Source: Enterobacter mori (GTDB taxonomy: Bacteria > Pseudomonadota > Gammaproteobacteria > Enterobacterales > Enterobacteriaceae). From it: a DNA stretch of 64,000 nucleotides. Positions 37,977-46,184 of this stretch are shown here, piece after piece (within the stretch, counting starts at the first letter, position 1; every line of letters starts with the position of its first letter). The stretch spans positions 2,232,001 to 2,296,000 of the forward strand of contig NZ_CP104285.1 of assembly GCF_025244905.1 (NCBI RefSeq), given 5' to 3'. The notes under the pieces were generated by a model. That model worked only from the letters and a program-made list of their open reading frames with translations, was not told where the DNA came from and did not search any database. Both the position numbers and the translations under genes were made by a program.

Positions 37977-38339
37977 ATGAAAAAAATAATACCCATTGTT
38001 CTCGCGGTGGTTTCTGTTGGTGCGGTCGCAGGGATGGATTATGCCTGGAACGACGCACCAGAATATATTCAGTCGGCGGAATCCCGTGTAGGTTCCTATT
38101 TAACCAGCGACTACGGCAGAGTGGCGTGTATTAGCCGCCAGAAAAGCGAACAGCGCTGGGAATTAAATTGCACTAATCAGGCGAAGGGGAAGTCATTCCA
38201 GTTTGCCGTTTATCCTTCCGACCAGGCACCGTATGGCGTATCGCGCTCTTTCTATCTTGAAGCGATTAATGATGATGCTAAACAGAGTGCGGAACAGGGA
38301 CTGATGCGTTACCTGCAAATAAATACCCAGGCAGGTTAA
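37977..38339 (+). CDS. Unknown exported or membrane-anchored 120-aa protein
   Basis: I do not recognise this protein. It has an N-terminal hydrophobic segment (KKIIPIVLAVVSVGAVAGMD) that is a signal peptide or anchor, then a globular part with two Cys (VACISR and LNCTNQ) that could form a disulphide in the periplasm. The start is uncertain: AAGGA lies 13 bases before ATG 37977, and a longer frame starts at 37941. The 296-bp stretch before it (37681-37976) is AT-rich with no further gene seen. A strong terminator follows. Confidence 0.7.
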   Translation: MKKIIPIVLAVVSVGAVAGMDYAWNDAPEYIQSAESRVGSYLTSDYGRVACISRQKSEQRWELNCTNQAKGKSFQFAVYPSDQAPYGVSRSFYLEAINDDAKQSAEQGLMRYLQINTQAG

Positions 38340-38455
38340 GCGGTCTGTTTACCTTTCGTTGAGTCTGATGGTGTTAGGTTGTATGGGATCCGCACCCCGG
38401 CATGGAATGTCGGGAACGTAGATACCAAAATACAAATCTATCCATGCAAGCATTT

Positions 38456-38482
38456 ACCGCCAGCTTATGGCGGTTTTTTTTT
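38456..38482 (+). terminator. Terminator with nine-T tract
   Basis: ACCGCCA (38456-38462), loop GCTTA, TGGCGGT, then an uninterrupted T run. It ends the transcript of the small exported protein gene and guards the convergent FtrA gene. Confidence 0.93.
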
Positions 38483-38490
38483 GCCCGTAT

Positions 38491-39468
38491 TCAGCCCGCG
38501 CGGGCGAACTGTTTGCGATACCGTGCAGGGGAAAGGGCATAATGCTGACGGAAATGGTGCCTCAGGGTAGCGGCCTGGCCAAACCCGGTCTGTTCAGCGA
38601 TGCTGTCGATGCTTAATTTACTGTTTTCAAGATAATCTTTGGCGCGCAGCAGGCGTTCATTCAGCAGCCAGCGCGTGGGTGTGGTCCCGGTGGCGTCCTG
38701 AAAGCGCCGCAGAAAGGTGCGCTGACTCATGCCAACCCGACGCGCCAGGGAGTCCACGGTGTGTGCCAGAGCCAGATGCTGGTGCAGGAAATCAAACAGC
38801 TGGCCCAGACGCTGGCTTTCCCGCAACTGGGCAACCGGACGGCTCAACTGCTGGGTTTGCGAACCGTCCCGATGCGGCGGAATGACCAGACGCCGCGCCA
38901 CGCGGTTTGCCGCTTCCATGCCGTAATCCCGACGCACCACGTGCAGGCACAAATCGATTCCCGCAGCGCTGCCCGCAGAGGTCAGAATATCGCCCTCGTC
39001 CTGATACAGGACATCTTCAACCACGTCGATGGCCGGATAACGGGTTTTAAGCGCCTCAATGTAGCGCCAGTGCGTGGTGGCTTTGCGCCCATCAAGCAGT
39101 CCGGTCGCGGCAAGTACAAAGACCCCTGAACAAATGGACAACAGCTGGCACCCGCGCGCGCTGGCCCGACGTAAGGCATCACAAAGCGCGTCCGGTACGG
39201 TGGCGTCAATACCGCGCCATCCCGGCACGAGGATTAAATCTGCACGCTCAAGCAGGCTCAGATCGCCATCGGCCAGAATACGGATGCCCCCCGTTGCCCG
39301 TAACTCGCCTTCATCCACGCCTGCAACCGCAAACCGATACCAGCTCTCGCCCATTTCCGGGCGCGGCAGACCGAAGATTTCCACGGCCACACCAAACTCA
39401 AAGGTGCACAAACCGTCATAGGCCAGGACGACCACGCTGGCGGGAGAAACCTGTCTTAAGTTTGTCAT
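38491..39468 (-). CDS. ftrA: FtrA/GlxA-type regulator (DJ-1/PfpI domain plus AraC HTH)
   Basis: A 325-aa regulator. Residues about 8-180 form a DJ-1/PfpI-like domain with the nucleophile-elbow Cys in LLSICSGVFVLAATGLLDG; the C-terminal 100 residues are AraC HTHs (HTVDSLARRVGMSQRTFLRR, then SIDSIAEQTGFGQAATLRHH). The start is uncertain; MTNLRQVSPASVVVLAYDG at 39468 was chosen, with Met also at 39489 and 39501. It is divergent from a rhodanese gene 94 bp away, a pairing seen in other enterics, so the two probably work together. Confidence 0.88.
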   Translation of the reverse strand: MTNLRQVSPASVVVLAYDGLCTFEFGVAVEIFGLPRPEMGESWYRFAVAGVDEGELRATGGIRILADGDLSLLERADLILVPGWRGIDATVPDALCDALRRASARGCQLLSICSGVFVLAATGLLDGRKATTHWRYIEALKTRYPAIDVVEDVLYQDEGDILTSAGSAAGIDLCLHVVRRDYGMEAANRVARRLVIPPHRDGSQTQQLSRPVAQLRESQRLGQLFDFLHQHLALAHTVDSLARRVGMSQRTFLRRFQDATGTTPTRWLLNERLLRAKDYLENSKLSIDSIAEQTGFGQAATLRHHFRQHYALSPARYRKQFARAG

Positions 39469-39562
39469 CTTTTTGCTGTTTTCTGGCATACGCGGACGCA
39501 TTCACTGGCTGAATTTATGGATAGAGTAGTGTTAACACAAACACCCAAGATGAGGAAGGATC

Positions 39563-39976
39563 ATGAGCTATGTTACTGAAATTCCGGCAGCAGAACCGCA
39601 AGAAGCCGTTGCCCATTTCCTGCGTCGGCTGAGCGTCGAGACCGATTGCGCTGACGTGCATCATGCCATTGCAAACAATGAACAAGACTTTGTTTTGCTG
39701 CACGTAGTCGGTAAAGCGGAACAGTTTTCCCGTCGCCACGTCCCCGGCGCGCTGCATTTGCCCTGGAGCCAGATCTCCGCAGAGCGCATGGCGCAATGGC
39801 CTGCAGGCACGCTATTTGTTGTTTACTGCGCCGGGCCTCACTGTAACGGCGCTGACAGGGCTGCGCTTAAGCTCGCACGACTTGGGCTGCCGGTAAAAAT
39901 CATGCTCGGGGGGATTACCGGGTGGGAAGACGAAGGGTTCACGTTTGCTCATGAGGGATCGCCCGTTTCGCTGTGA
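39563..39976 (+). CDS. Rhodanese-domain protein
   Basis: A 137-aa single rhodanese domain, cytoplasmic. The active-site loop is VVYCAGPHCNGADRAALKLA, where the first Cys is the likely persulphide carrier and a second Cys lies five residues on. It ends LGGITGWEDEGF as in the family. AGGAAGG precedes the start. It is divergent from the FtrA gene, which probably regulates it. The sulphur acceptor is unknown. A MetR-type site begins directly after its stop codon. Confidence 0.88.
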   Translation: MSYVTEIPAAEPQEAVAHFLRRLSVETDCADVHHAIANNEQDFVLLHVVGKAEQFSRRHVPGALHLPWSQISAERMAQWPAGTLFVVYCAGPHCNGADRAALKLARLGLPVKIMLGGITGWEDEGFTFAHEGSPVSL

Positions 39977-39979
39977 AGA

Positions 39980-39992
39980 TGAATTTTTTTCA
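39980..39992. promoter_or_regulatory. MetR box upstream of the metE-like gene
   Basis: TGAATTTTTTTCA exactly fits the MetR consensus TGAA-N5-TTCA, including the central T seen at E. coli sites. It lies 152 bp before the metE-like start codon and 67 bp upstream of the MetJ boxes. MetR activates metE-type genes with homocysteine. Confidence 0.65.
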
Positions 39993-40046
39993 ACACAGGT
40001 GAAATTTTCTCGTTTGCCGGAATGCGACAGATATGACATCTTTTTT

Positions 40047-40070
40047 GGACATTTAGACATCCAGAAGTCT
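40047..40070. promoter_or_regulatory. Three tandem MetJ boxes
   Basis: Three adjoining octamers, GGACATTT, AGACATCC and AGAAGTCT, match the met box AGACGTCT at 5, 6 and 7 of 8 positions. Tandem boxes in register are how the methionine repressor MetJ binds. They lie 62 bp before the metE-like start. Confidence 0.8.
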
Positions 40071-40131
40071 AAAATTCAAATGATGAATTATCACTGTGGG
40101 CAACTATCGCCGACAGACAGAGGAGATTTTC

Positions 40132-41235
40132 ATGCAGCGACAACACGCCCCGTACCGCGCCGATGTAGTTGGCAGTTTTTTACGCCCGGATGCCATCAAG
40201 CAGGCTCGCCAGAAATTTGCCAACGGTGAGATTGATGCCGGGCAGCTTCGAGCGGTAGAGGATGAGGCCATCCGCCATGTCGTCGAGCAGCAGTGCGCCT
40301 GCGGGCTACACGTCGTCACTGACGGTGAGTTTCGCCGCGCCTGGTGGCATTTTGATTTCTTCGACGGCCTGCAGGGCGTGGAGCGTTACGATTCGCAGCA
40401 GGGCATTCAGTTCAACGGCGTGCAGACGAAAGCCCACGGCGTTCGCGTGACGGGTAAACTGAGCTTTGGCGAGCACCCAATGCTGGACGATTTCCGCTAC
40501 CTGAAAAGCATCAGCGGGAACGCGCAGCCAAAAATGACCATTCCAAGCCCGAGCGTGCTGCATTTCCGCGGGGGACGTAAAGATATCGACGCCACGGTTT
40601 ACCCCGATCTGAAAGAATATTTTGACGATCTGGCGACCACCTGGCGCGATGCCATCCGCGCGTTTTACGACGCGGGTTGCCGCTATCTGCAGCTGGACGA
40701 TACCGTCTGGGCTTATCTCTGCTCGGACGACCAGCGCCGTCAGATCCGCGAGCGCGGCGATGATGCGGATGAGCTGGCGCGGATCTATGCCCGCGTGCTG
40801 AACAAAGCGCTCGAAGGTAAGCCTGACGATCTGACCATCGGGCTGCATGTCTGTCGCGGTAACTTCCGTTCGACCTGGATTTCCGAAGGCGGCTATGAGC
40901 CAGTGGCCGACGTACTCTTCGGGACGGTCAACGTTGACGCGTTCTTCCTCGAATACGACAACGATCGTAGCGGCGACTTTGCGCCATTGCGTTTCGTGCG
41001 ACCGGGCAAGCAGCAGGTGGTACTGGGCCTTATCACCACCAAGAATGGCGAGCTGGAAAACCCGGAAGGCGTGAAGGCGCGTCTGGAAGAAGCGGCGAGA
41101 TACGTGGCGAAAGAACAAATTTGCCTTAGCCCGCAGTGCGGCTTTGCCTCCACCGAAGAGGGCAACAGCCTGAGCGAATCCCAGCAGTGGGACAAAGTGC
41201 GTCTGGTGACGCAGATCGCCAGCGAAGTCTGGTAA
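40132..41235 (+). CDS. Cobalamin-independent methionine synthase-like protein (YxjG/MetE C-terminal type)
   Basis: A 367-aa protein with only the catalytic half of MetE. Zinc-ligand-like positions are seen as GLHVCRGNFRS (His and Cys), the Glu region and the C-terminal SPQCGFAST (Cys). The N-terminus YRADVVGSFLRP and VTDGEFRRAWWHFDFFDGLQ are typical of the YxjG/YxjH family. It should methylate homocysteine or a related thiol; the methyl donor in this short class is not settled. GAGGAG precedes ATG 40132. MetJ and MetR sites upstream place it in the methionine regulon. Monocistronic. Confidence 0.9.
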   Translation: MQRQHAPYRADVVGSFLRPDAIKQARQKFANGEIDAGQLRAVEDEAIRHVVEQQCACGLHVVTDGEFRRAWWHFDFFDGLQGVERYDSQQGIQFNGVQTKAHGVRVTGKLSFGEHPMLDDFRYLKSISGNAQPKMTIPSPSVLHFRGGRKDIDATVYPDLKEYFDDLATTWRDAIRAFYDAGCRYLQLDDTVWAYLCSDDQRRQIRERGDDADELARIYARVLNKALEGKPDDLTIGLHVCRGNFRSTWISEGGYEPVADVLFGTVNVDAFFLEYDNDRSGDFAPLRFVRPGKQQVVLGLITTKNGELENPEGVKARLEEAARYVAKEQICLSPQCGFASTEEGNSLSESQQWDKVRLVTQIASEVW

Positions 41236-41249
41236 GCCTCCTCCAGCGC

Positions 41250-41266
41250 TGCATTATAAAAGTGCA
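41250..41266. promoter_or_regulatory. NtrC-like enhancer site upstream of urtA
   Basis: TGCATTATAAAAGTGCA has the 17-bp spacing and ends of the E. coli NtrC site TGCACTAAAATGGTGCA, agreeing at 13 of 17 positions. It sits within a longer inverted repeat AGCGCTGCA-N9-TGCAGCGCT, which could also act as the terminator of the preceding gene. It is about 72 bp upstream of the sigma-54 element, a usual enhancer distance. Confidence 0.6.
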
Positions 41267-41337
41267 GCGCTGATTCATTCTGAGTCGTTCTCTTTACAAC
41301 CCGCGCGTCATCTCCCGCCATTCCGCGTTCTCCATTC

Positions 41338-41353
41338 TGGCATCCTTTTTGCT
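41338..41353 (+). promoter_or_regulatory. Sigma-54 promoter of urtABCDE
   Basis: TGGCATCCTTTTTGCT contains the GG-N10-GC spacing of the -24/-12 element (consensus TGGCAC-N5-TTGCA). It is 82 bp before the urtA start codon, downstream of an NtrC-like site, so urea uptake should be turned on by nitrogen limitation. Confidence 0.75.
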
Positions 41354-41434
41354 CTCCTGAAGCTGACACCTTGTTTATCTGCGTCCCTGCGGTATCGGAC
41401 GCTTTCGCACAGCTTTCTTTTCAGGAGTGAAAAT

Positions 41435-42706
41435 ATGCACCGTCGTACCTTGTTAAAAGCTTTTGCACTGTCGACCTCCATGGTCGCGATGGGAATGAGT
41501 TTTGGCGTGCAGGCTGCCGATACCATCAAAGTGGGGATTATGCACTCGCTGTCCGGCACGATGGCGATCTCCGAGACGCCCCTGAAAGATGTTGCCCTGA
41601 TGACGATTGATGAGATCAACGCCAAAGGCGGCGTGCTGGGCAAGAAACTGGAGCCGGTGGTGGTTGACCCGGCGTCGAACTGGCCGCTGTTTGCCGAGAA
41701 AGCCCGTCAGCTCATCAGCCAGGATAAGGTGGCGGTGGTGTTCGGCTGCTGGACGTCAGTGTCGCGCAAATCCGTGCTGCCGGTGTTTGAGGAGCTGAAC
41801 GGGCTGCTGTTCTACCCGGTCCAGTACGAAGGCGAAGAGATGTCACCCAACGTATTCTATACCGGTGCGGCCCCGAACCAGCAGGCGATCCCGGCAGTGG
41901 AGTACCTGATGAGCGAGGACGGGGGCAGTGCCAAACGCTTCTTCCTGCTGGGCACGGACTATGTGTACCCGCGTACGACCAACAAGATCCTGCGTGCCTT
42001 CCTGCACTCAAAAGGCGTTGAGGATAAGGACATTGAAGAGGTTTACACCCCGTTTGGTCACAGCGATTACCAGACCATCGTAGCCAACATTAAGAAATTC
42101 TCTGCAGGCGGTAAAACGGCGGTGGTGTCGACCATCAACGGCGATTCCAACGTGCCGTTTTACAAGGAGCTTGCTAACCAGGGCCTGAAAGCTACCGATG
42201 TCCCGGTGGTGGCGTTCTCTGTCGGCGAAGAGGAACTGCGCGGGATCGACACCAAACCGCTGGTGGGGAACCTGGCGGCGTGGAACTACTTCGAATCCGT
42301 GGATAACCCAACCAACCAGACCTTCGTGGCGGATTACAAAGCCTACGCCAAAGCGCACAAGTTGCCGAATGCCGATACCGTCGTAACTAACGATCCGATG
42401 GAAGCCACTTATGTGGGCATTCACATGTGGGCGCAGGCAGTCGAAAAAGCAGGCACTACCGACGTGGATAAAGTGCGTGCCGCCATGGCGGGCCAGTCCT
42501 TTAAAGCGCCGTCTGGGTTTACGCTCACCATGGATGCCACCAACCACCACCTGCACAAGCCGGTCATGATTGGGGAAATCGAGGGTAACGGCCAGTTTAA
42601 CGTGGTCTGGCAAACCGACGCGCCGGTGCGCGCTCAGCCGTGGAGCCCGTTCATCGCTGGAAATGACAAAAAGCCTGACCAGCCGATGAAAACCGCCAGT
42701 AACTAG
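41435..42706 (+). CDS. urtA: Urea ABC transporter substrate-binding protein UrtA
   Basis: A 423-aa periplasmic binding protein of the branched-chain amino-acid/urea class. The N-terminus MHRRTLLKAFALSTSMVAMG looks like a twin-arginine signal, ending VQAA-DTIKVG. Conserved UrtA stretches include PVVVDPASNWPLFAEKARQL, GCWTSVSRKSVLPVFEELNG and LFYPVQYEGEEMSPN, which contact urea in the family. AGGAG precedes the start. First gene of urtABCDE. Confidence 0.97.
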   Translation: MHRRTLLKAFALSTSMVAMGMSFGVQAADTIKVGIMHSLSGTMAISETPLKDVALMTIDEINAKGGVLGKKLEPVVVDPASNWPLFAEKARQLISQDKVAVVFGCWTSVSRKSVLPVFEELNGLLFYPVQYEGEEMSPNVFYTGAAPNQQAIPAVEYLMSEDGGSAKRFFLLGTDYVYPRTTNKILRAFLHSKGVEDKDIEEVYTPFGHSDYQTIVANIKKFSAGGKTAVVSTINGDSNVPFYKELANQGLKATDVPVVAFSVGEEELRGIDTKPLVGNLAAWNYFESVDNPTNQTFVADYKAYAKAHKLPNADTVVTNDPMEATYVGIHMWAQAVEKAGTTDVDKVRAAMAGQSFKAPSGFTLTMDATNHHLHKPVMIGEIEGNGQFNVVWQTDAPVRAQPWSPFIAGNDKKPDQPMKTASN

Positions 42707-42730
42707 GCCATCACCGCAGGGAGAAACGTC

Positions 42731-44305
42731 ATGAACGCCATGCGCATGTTCATCGCTCTTGTATGGCTTACCGGACTGCTGCCAGGGATGGCGCAGGCAT
42801 CGGATGCCGATAACTTTGTTGCTGCGAACCGCACGCAGCAAGCAGCAATGCTGACCGCATGGGCGGCTGCACCGGATGCGGCAAGGATGCCGCTGCTTCA
42901 GGCGCTGCAAACTGAAAGTCTGTTTATCGACGGCCAGAAGCAGGCCTTTGCCAAACACGGCGGCGAGATGGTGCCGCTCGGGGCGGCAACGGCGGCAGAA
43001 GGGCCAACCAAAGCCGTACGCCTGACCAACCGACTTCGTGTGCTGGCGGCGACTGCGCTGGCAACGCATCAACTGATAAGTGACAGTGTCACAGAAAGAC
43101 GGGGCGCTGCCCGGCAGCTCCAGCGGGATATTCAGCCAGATATGCTCGGTTTTCTGCAAAAACGGGTCAGCCTTGAAACGGATGATGTAACGCGACAGTC
43201 GCTGCTGCTGGCGCTGGCTAACCTCCAGCTAACCAGTCCTCAGGCGGAGACCCGTCTTCAGGCTGTTGAACTGCTGGGTCAATCCGACGACCCGGACGTG
43301 CAGGCAAAAATCACGCCGTTTACCCAGCCGCAGACGGAGCCGGATGCGAAGGTGCGTGCGGCCGCTGCCGAGAGCCTGAGCCACATTCAACACCGTCTGA
43401 TGTGGGGCGACCTGCTCGGACAGGCATTTATGGGGCTTTCGCTGGGTTCTGTCCTGCTGCTGGCTGCGCTGGGGCTGGCGATCACCTATGGACTGCTTGG
43501 CGTCATCAACATGGCGCACGGTGAAATGTTGATGTTAGGGGCGTATGCCACCTGGATGGTGCAGCAGGTGATGGCGCAGTTTCTTCCCCATTGGCTGGCG
43601 CTTTATCCGGTTATTGCGCTGCCCGTGGCCTTTTGCCTGACGGCGGGGATCGGGATGATTCTCGAGCGCACGGTGATCCGCCATCTTTACGGTCGTCCAC
43701 TGGAAACGCTGCTGGCGACATGGGGGATCAGCCTGATGCTTATCCAGCTGGTACGTATGACGTTCGGGGCACAAAACCTGGAGGTGGCAAACCCGTTCTG
43801 GCTTTCCGGAGGCGTGCAGGTGTTCGCCAACCTGACGCTGCCGTGGAACCGCATTGTGGTGCTGGGCTTTGTGCTGCTGGTGCTGTTCTTCACCTGGCTG
43901 ATCCTGAACAAAACCCGTCTTGGCCTGAACGTCCGCGCGGTGACCCAAAACCGCAGCATGGCTGCCTGCTGCGGGGTGCCTACCGGGCGCGTCGACATGC
44001 TGGCGTTTGGGCTGGGGTCCGGTATTGCCGGTCTGGGTGGCGTGGCGCTTTCCCAACTGGGGAACGTGGGGCCTGAGCTGGGCCAGGGCTACATCATCGA
44101 CTCGTTCCTGGTGGTGGTGCTGGGCGGCGTGGGGCAGCTGGCCGGTAGCGTGGCGGCGGCGTTTGGACTGGGGATTTTCAACAAAATCCTCGAACCGCAG
44201 ATGGGTGCGGTACTCGGCAAGATCCTGATTCTGGTGGCGATCGTTCTGTTTATTCAGAAACGCCCTCAGGGACTCTTTGCCTTAAAAGGGAGGGTTACTG
44301 ACTGA
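42731..44305 (+). CDS. urtB: Urea ABC transporter permease UrtB
   Basis: A 524-aa permease: signal-like N-terminus (MRMFIALVWLTGLLPGMAQA), a periplasmic helical extension of about 200 residues typical of UrtB, then a LivH-like membrane domain with GLLGVINMAHGEMLMLGAYA and YIIDSFLVVVLGGVGQLAGS. It overlaps urtC by one base (TGATG at 44303-44307). Confidence 0.96.
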   Translation: MNAMRMFIALVWLTGLLPGMAQASDADNFVAANRTQQAAMLTAWAAAPDAARMPLLQALQTESLFIDGQKQAFAKHGGEMVPLGAATAAEGPTKAVRLTNRLRVLAATALATHQLISDSVTERRGAARQLQRDIQPDMLGFLQKRVSLETDDVTRQSLLLALANLQLTSPQAETRLQAVELLGQSDDPDVQAKITPFTQPQTEPDAKVRAAAAESLSHIQHRLMWGDLLGQAFMGLSLGSVLLLAALGLAITYGLLGVINMAHGEMLMLGAYATWMVQQVMAQFLPHWLALYPVIALPVAFCLTAGIGMILERTVIRHLYGRPLETLLATWGISLMLIQLVRMTFGAQNLEVANPFWLSGGVQVFANLTLPWNRIVVLGFVLLVLFFTWLILNKTRLGLNVRAVTQNRSMAACCGVPTGRVDMLAFGLGSGIAGLGGVALSQLGNVGPELGQGYIIDSFLVVVLGGVGQLAGSVAAAFGLGIFNKILEPQMGAVLGKILILVAIVLFIQKRPQGLFALKGRVTD

Positions 44306-45378
44306 TGAGCCAGCCACTTACCTTAACGATGGCGCGTAAAGCGCCACGTACGACTCAGATTGCGGGCAGCCTGCTGGTGGCGTGTCTGCTTATCCTGCCG
44401 TTTTTCGCGTTGCTGCCCGCCACGCATCCCCTGGCGCTTTCGACCTGGATGCTGACGCTGATTGGCAAGATCCTCTGCTATGCCATCGTGGCTGTTGCGC
44501 TTGATCTGGTGTGGGGATACGCGGGCATGCTCTCGCTGGGACACGGCATTTTCTTTGCGCTTGGCGGCTATGCGATGGGCATGTACCTGATGCGCCAGAC
44601 GGCGGGTGACGGTCTGCCTGCGTTCATGTCCTTTCTCTCCTGGAGCGAGCTGCCGTGGTTCTGGTGGGGCACCCAGCACTTTGCCTGGGCGCTGGTCCTG
44701 ATTGTGATGGTTCCGGGATTGCTGGCGCTGGTGTTTGGCTGGTTTGCCTTTCGCTCAAAAATCAAAGGGGTCTATTTTTCCATCATGACCCAGGCGCTGA
44801 CCTACGCGGGCATGCTGCTGTTCTTTCGTAACGAGACCGGTTTTGGCGGCAATAACGGCTTTACCGGTTTTACGACCCTGCTCGGATTCCCGGTGACGGA
44901 GACCACCACGCGTATCGCGCTGTTTCTGGCGACCGTGTTGCTGCTGGTTCTGGCATTAGGCACGGGATTTGCGCTGGCGAAAAGCAAGTTTGGCCGCATC
45001 CTGACGGCGGTGCGTGACGCGGAAAACCGCCTGACGTTCTGCGGTTACGATCCGCGCGGGTTTAAGCTGCTGGTGTGGACGCTGTCCGCGGTGCTGTGCG
45101 GTCTGGCGGGGGCGCTGTACGTCCCGCAGGTGGGCATTATCAACCCTGGCGAAATGTCGCCGACCAACTCGATTGAAGCCGCGATCTGGGTGGCACTGGG
45201 CGGACGCGGTACGCTGGTCGGTCCGGTGATTGGCGCGGCGCTGGTAAACGGTGCGAAGAGTTTCTTCACCGTCGCGATGCCGGAGTACTGGCAGCTGTTT
45301 CTGGGGCTGATTTTCATCGCCGTCACGCTGTTCTTACCGCGCGGCGTCTACGGCCTGTTGCGTAAGGGAGAGAAATAA
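44305..45378 (+). CDS. urtC: Urea ABC transporter permease UrtC
   Basis: A 357-aa LivM-like permease with YAGMLSLGHGIFFALGGYAM near residue 75 and the conserved ABC-coupling region AVRDAENRLTFCGYDPRGFK. The end NSIEAAIWVALGGRGTLVGP is typical of UrtC. Overlaps urtD by one base (TAATG). Confidence 0.96.
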   Translation: MSQPLTLTMARKAPRTTQIAGSLLVACLLILPFFALLPATHPLALSTWMLTLIGKILCYAIVAVALDLVWGYAGMLSLGHGIFFALGGYAMGMYLMRQTAGDGLPAFMSFLSWSELPWFWWGTQHFAWALVLIVMVPGLLALVFGWFAFRSKIKGVYFSIMTQALTYAGMLLFFRNETGFGGNNGFTGFTTLLGFPVTETTTRIALFLATVLLLVLALGTGFALAKSKFGRILTAVRDAENRLTFCGYDPRGFKLLVWTLSAVLCGLAGALYVPQVGIINPGEMSPTNSIEAAIWVALGGRGTLVGPVIGAALVNGAKSFFTVAMPEYWQLFLGLIFIAVTLFLPRGVYGLLRKGEK

Positions 45379-46175
45379 TGCAGCCATCTGACGGATTATT
45401 CACCCGGCAACTGCCCGGTGACCGCTACCGGGAACAGACCGATCCCGTGTTGCAGCTTGAGGCTATCAACGTCAATTTTGACGGGTTTCAGGCGTTGACG
45501 GATCTCTCGCTCAATATTGGCGTGGGCGAACTGCGCTGCGTAATTGGGCCTAACGGTGCAGGCAAAACCACGTTAATGGACGTTATTACGGGAAAAACGC
45601 GGCCTGAAAGCGGCAAAGCGCGCTATGACCAGTCTGTTGATCTGACTCTGCTTGATCCCGCAGCCATTGCCCGACAGGGGATTGGGCGTAAATTCCAGAA
45701 ACCCACGGTCTTCGAAGCGCTGACGGTGTGGGAAAACCTCGAGATCGCAATGAAAACCGACAAATCCGTCTGGGCGAGTCTGCGGGCAAAGCTAAACGGC
45801 GAACAGGTCGATCGTATTGATGAAATGCTGGTGCTTCTGCGGCTCAGTAGCGAACGCGACCGCCGCGCGGGACTGCTTTCTCACGGACAAAAGCAGTTTC
45901 TGGAGATCGGTATGCTGCTGGTGCAGGATCCGCACCTGCTGTTGCTTGATGAACCCGCAGCCGGAATGACGGACGCGGAAACCGAATACACCGCAGAATT
46001 GTTCAGAACGCTGGCGGGCAAGCACTCTCTGATGGTGGTGGAGCATGACATGGGGTTTGTGGAAACCATCGCTGACCGGGTGACGGTGCTGCATCAGGGG
46101 CGCGTACTGGCGGAAGGCTCGCTTCGTGAGGTACAGGCCAACGAGCAGGTGATTGAAGTCTATCTGGGACGCTAA
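45378..46175 (+). CDS. urtD: Urea ABC transporter ATPase UrtD
   Basis: A 265-aa LivG-like ATPase. Walker A GPNGAGKTT, signature LSHGQKQ (LLSHGQKQFLEIGMLL, the form usual in UrtD), Walker B LLLLDEPAAGMT, switch His in VVEHDM. Cytoplasmic partner of UrtB and UrtC. Confidence 0.96.
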   Translation: MQPSDGLFTRQLPGDRYREQTDPVLQLEAINVNFDGFQALTDLSLNIGVGELRCVIGPNGAGKTTLMDVITGKTRPESGKARYDQSVDLTLLDPAAIARQGIGRKFQKPTVFEALTVWENLEIAMKTDKSVWASLRAKLNGEQVDRIDEMLVLLRLSSERDRRAGLLSHGQKQFLEIGMLLVQDPHLLLLDEPAAGMTDAETEYTAELFRTLAGKHSLMVVEHDMGFVETIADRVTVLHQGRVLAEGSLREVQANEQVIEVYLGR

Positions 46176-46184
46176 GGAGCCGTA

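Noticed and set aside
41241..41269. AGCGCTGCA inverted repeat as a plain terminator only
   Set aside because: No T run follows either arm, and the inner 17 bp match NtrC spacing and ends, so the regulatory reading is preferred although a dual role is possible.
42008..43159. 383-aa minus-strand frame across urtA-urtB
   Set aside because: It spans two genes of a well-defined operon in antisense and resembles no protein.
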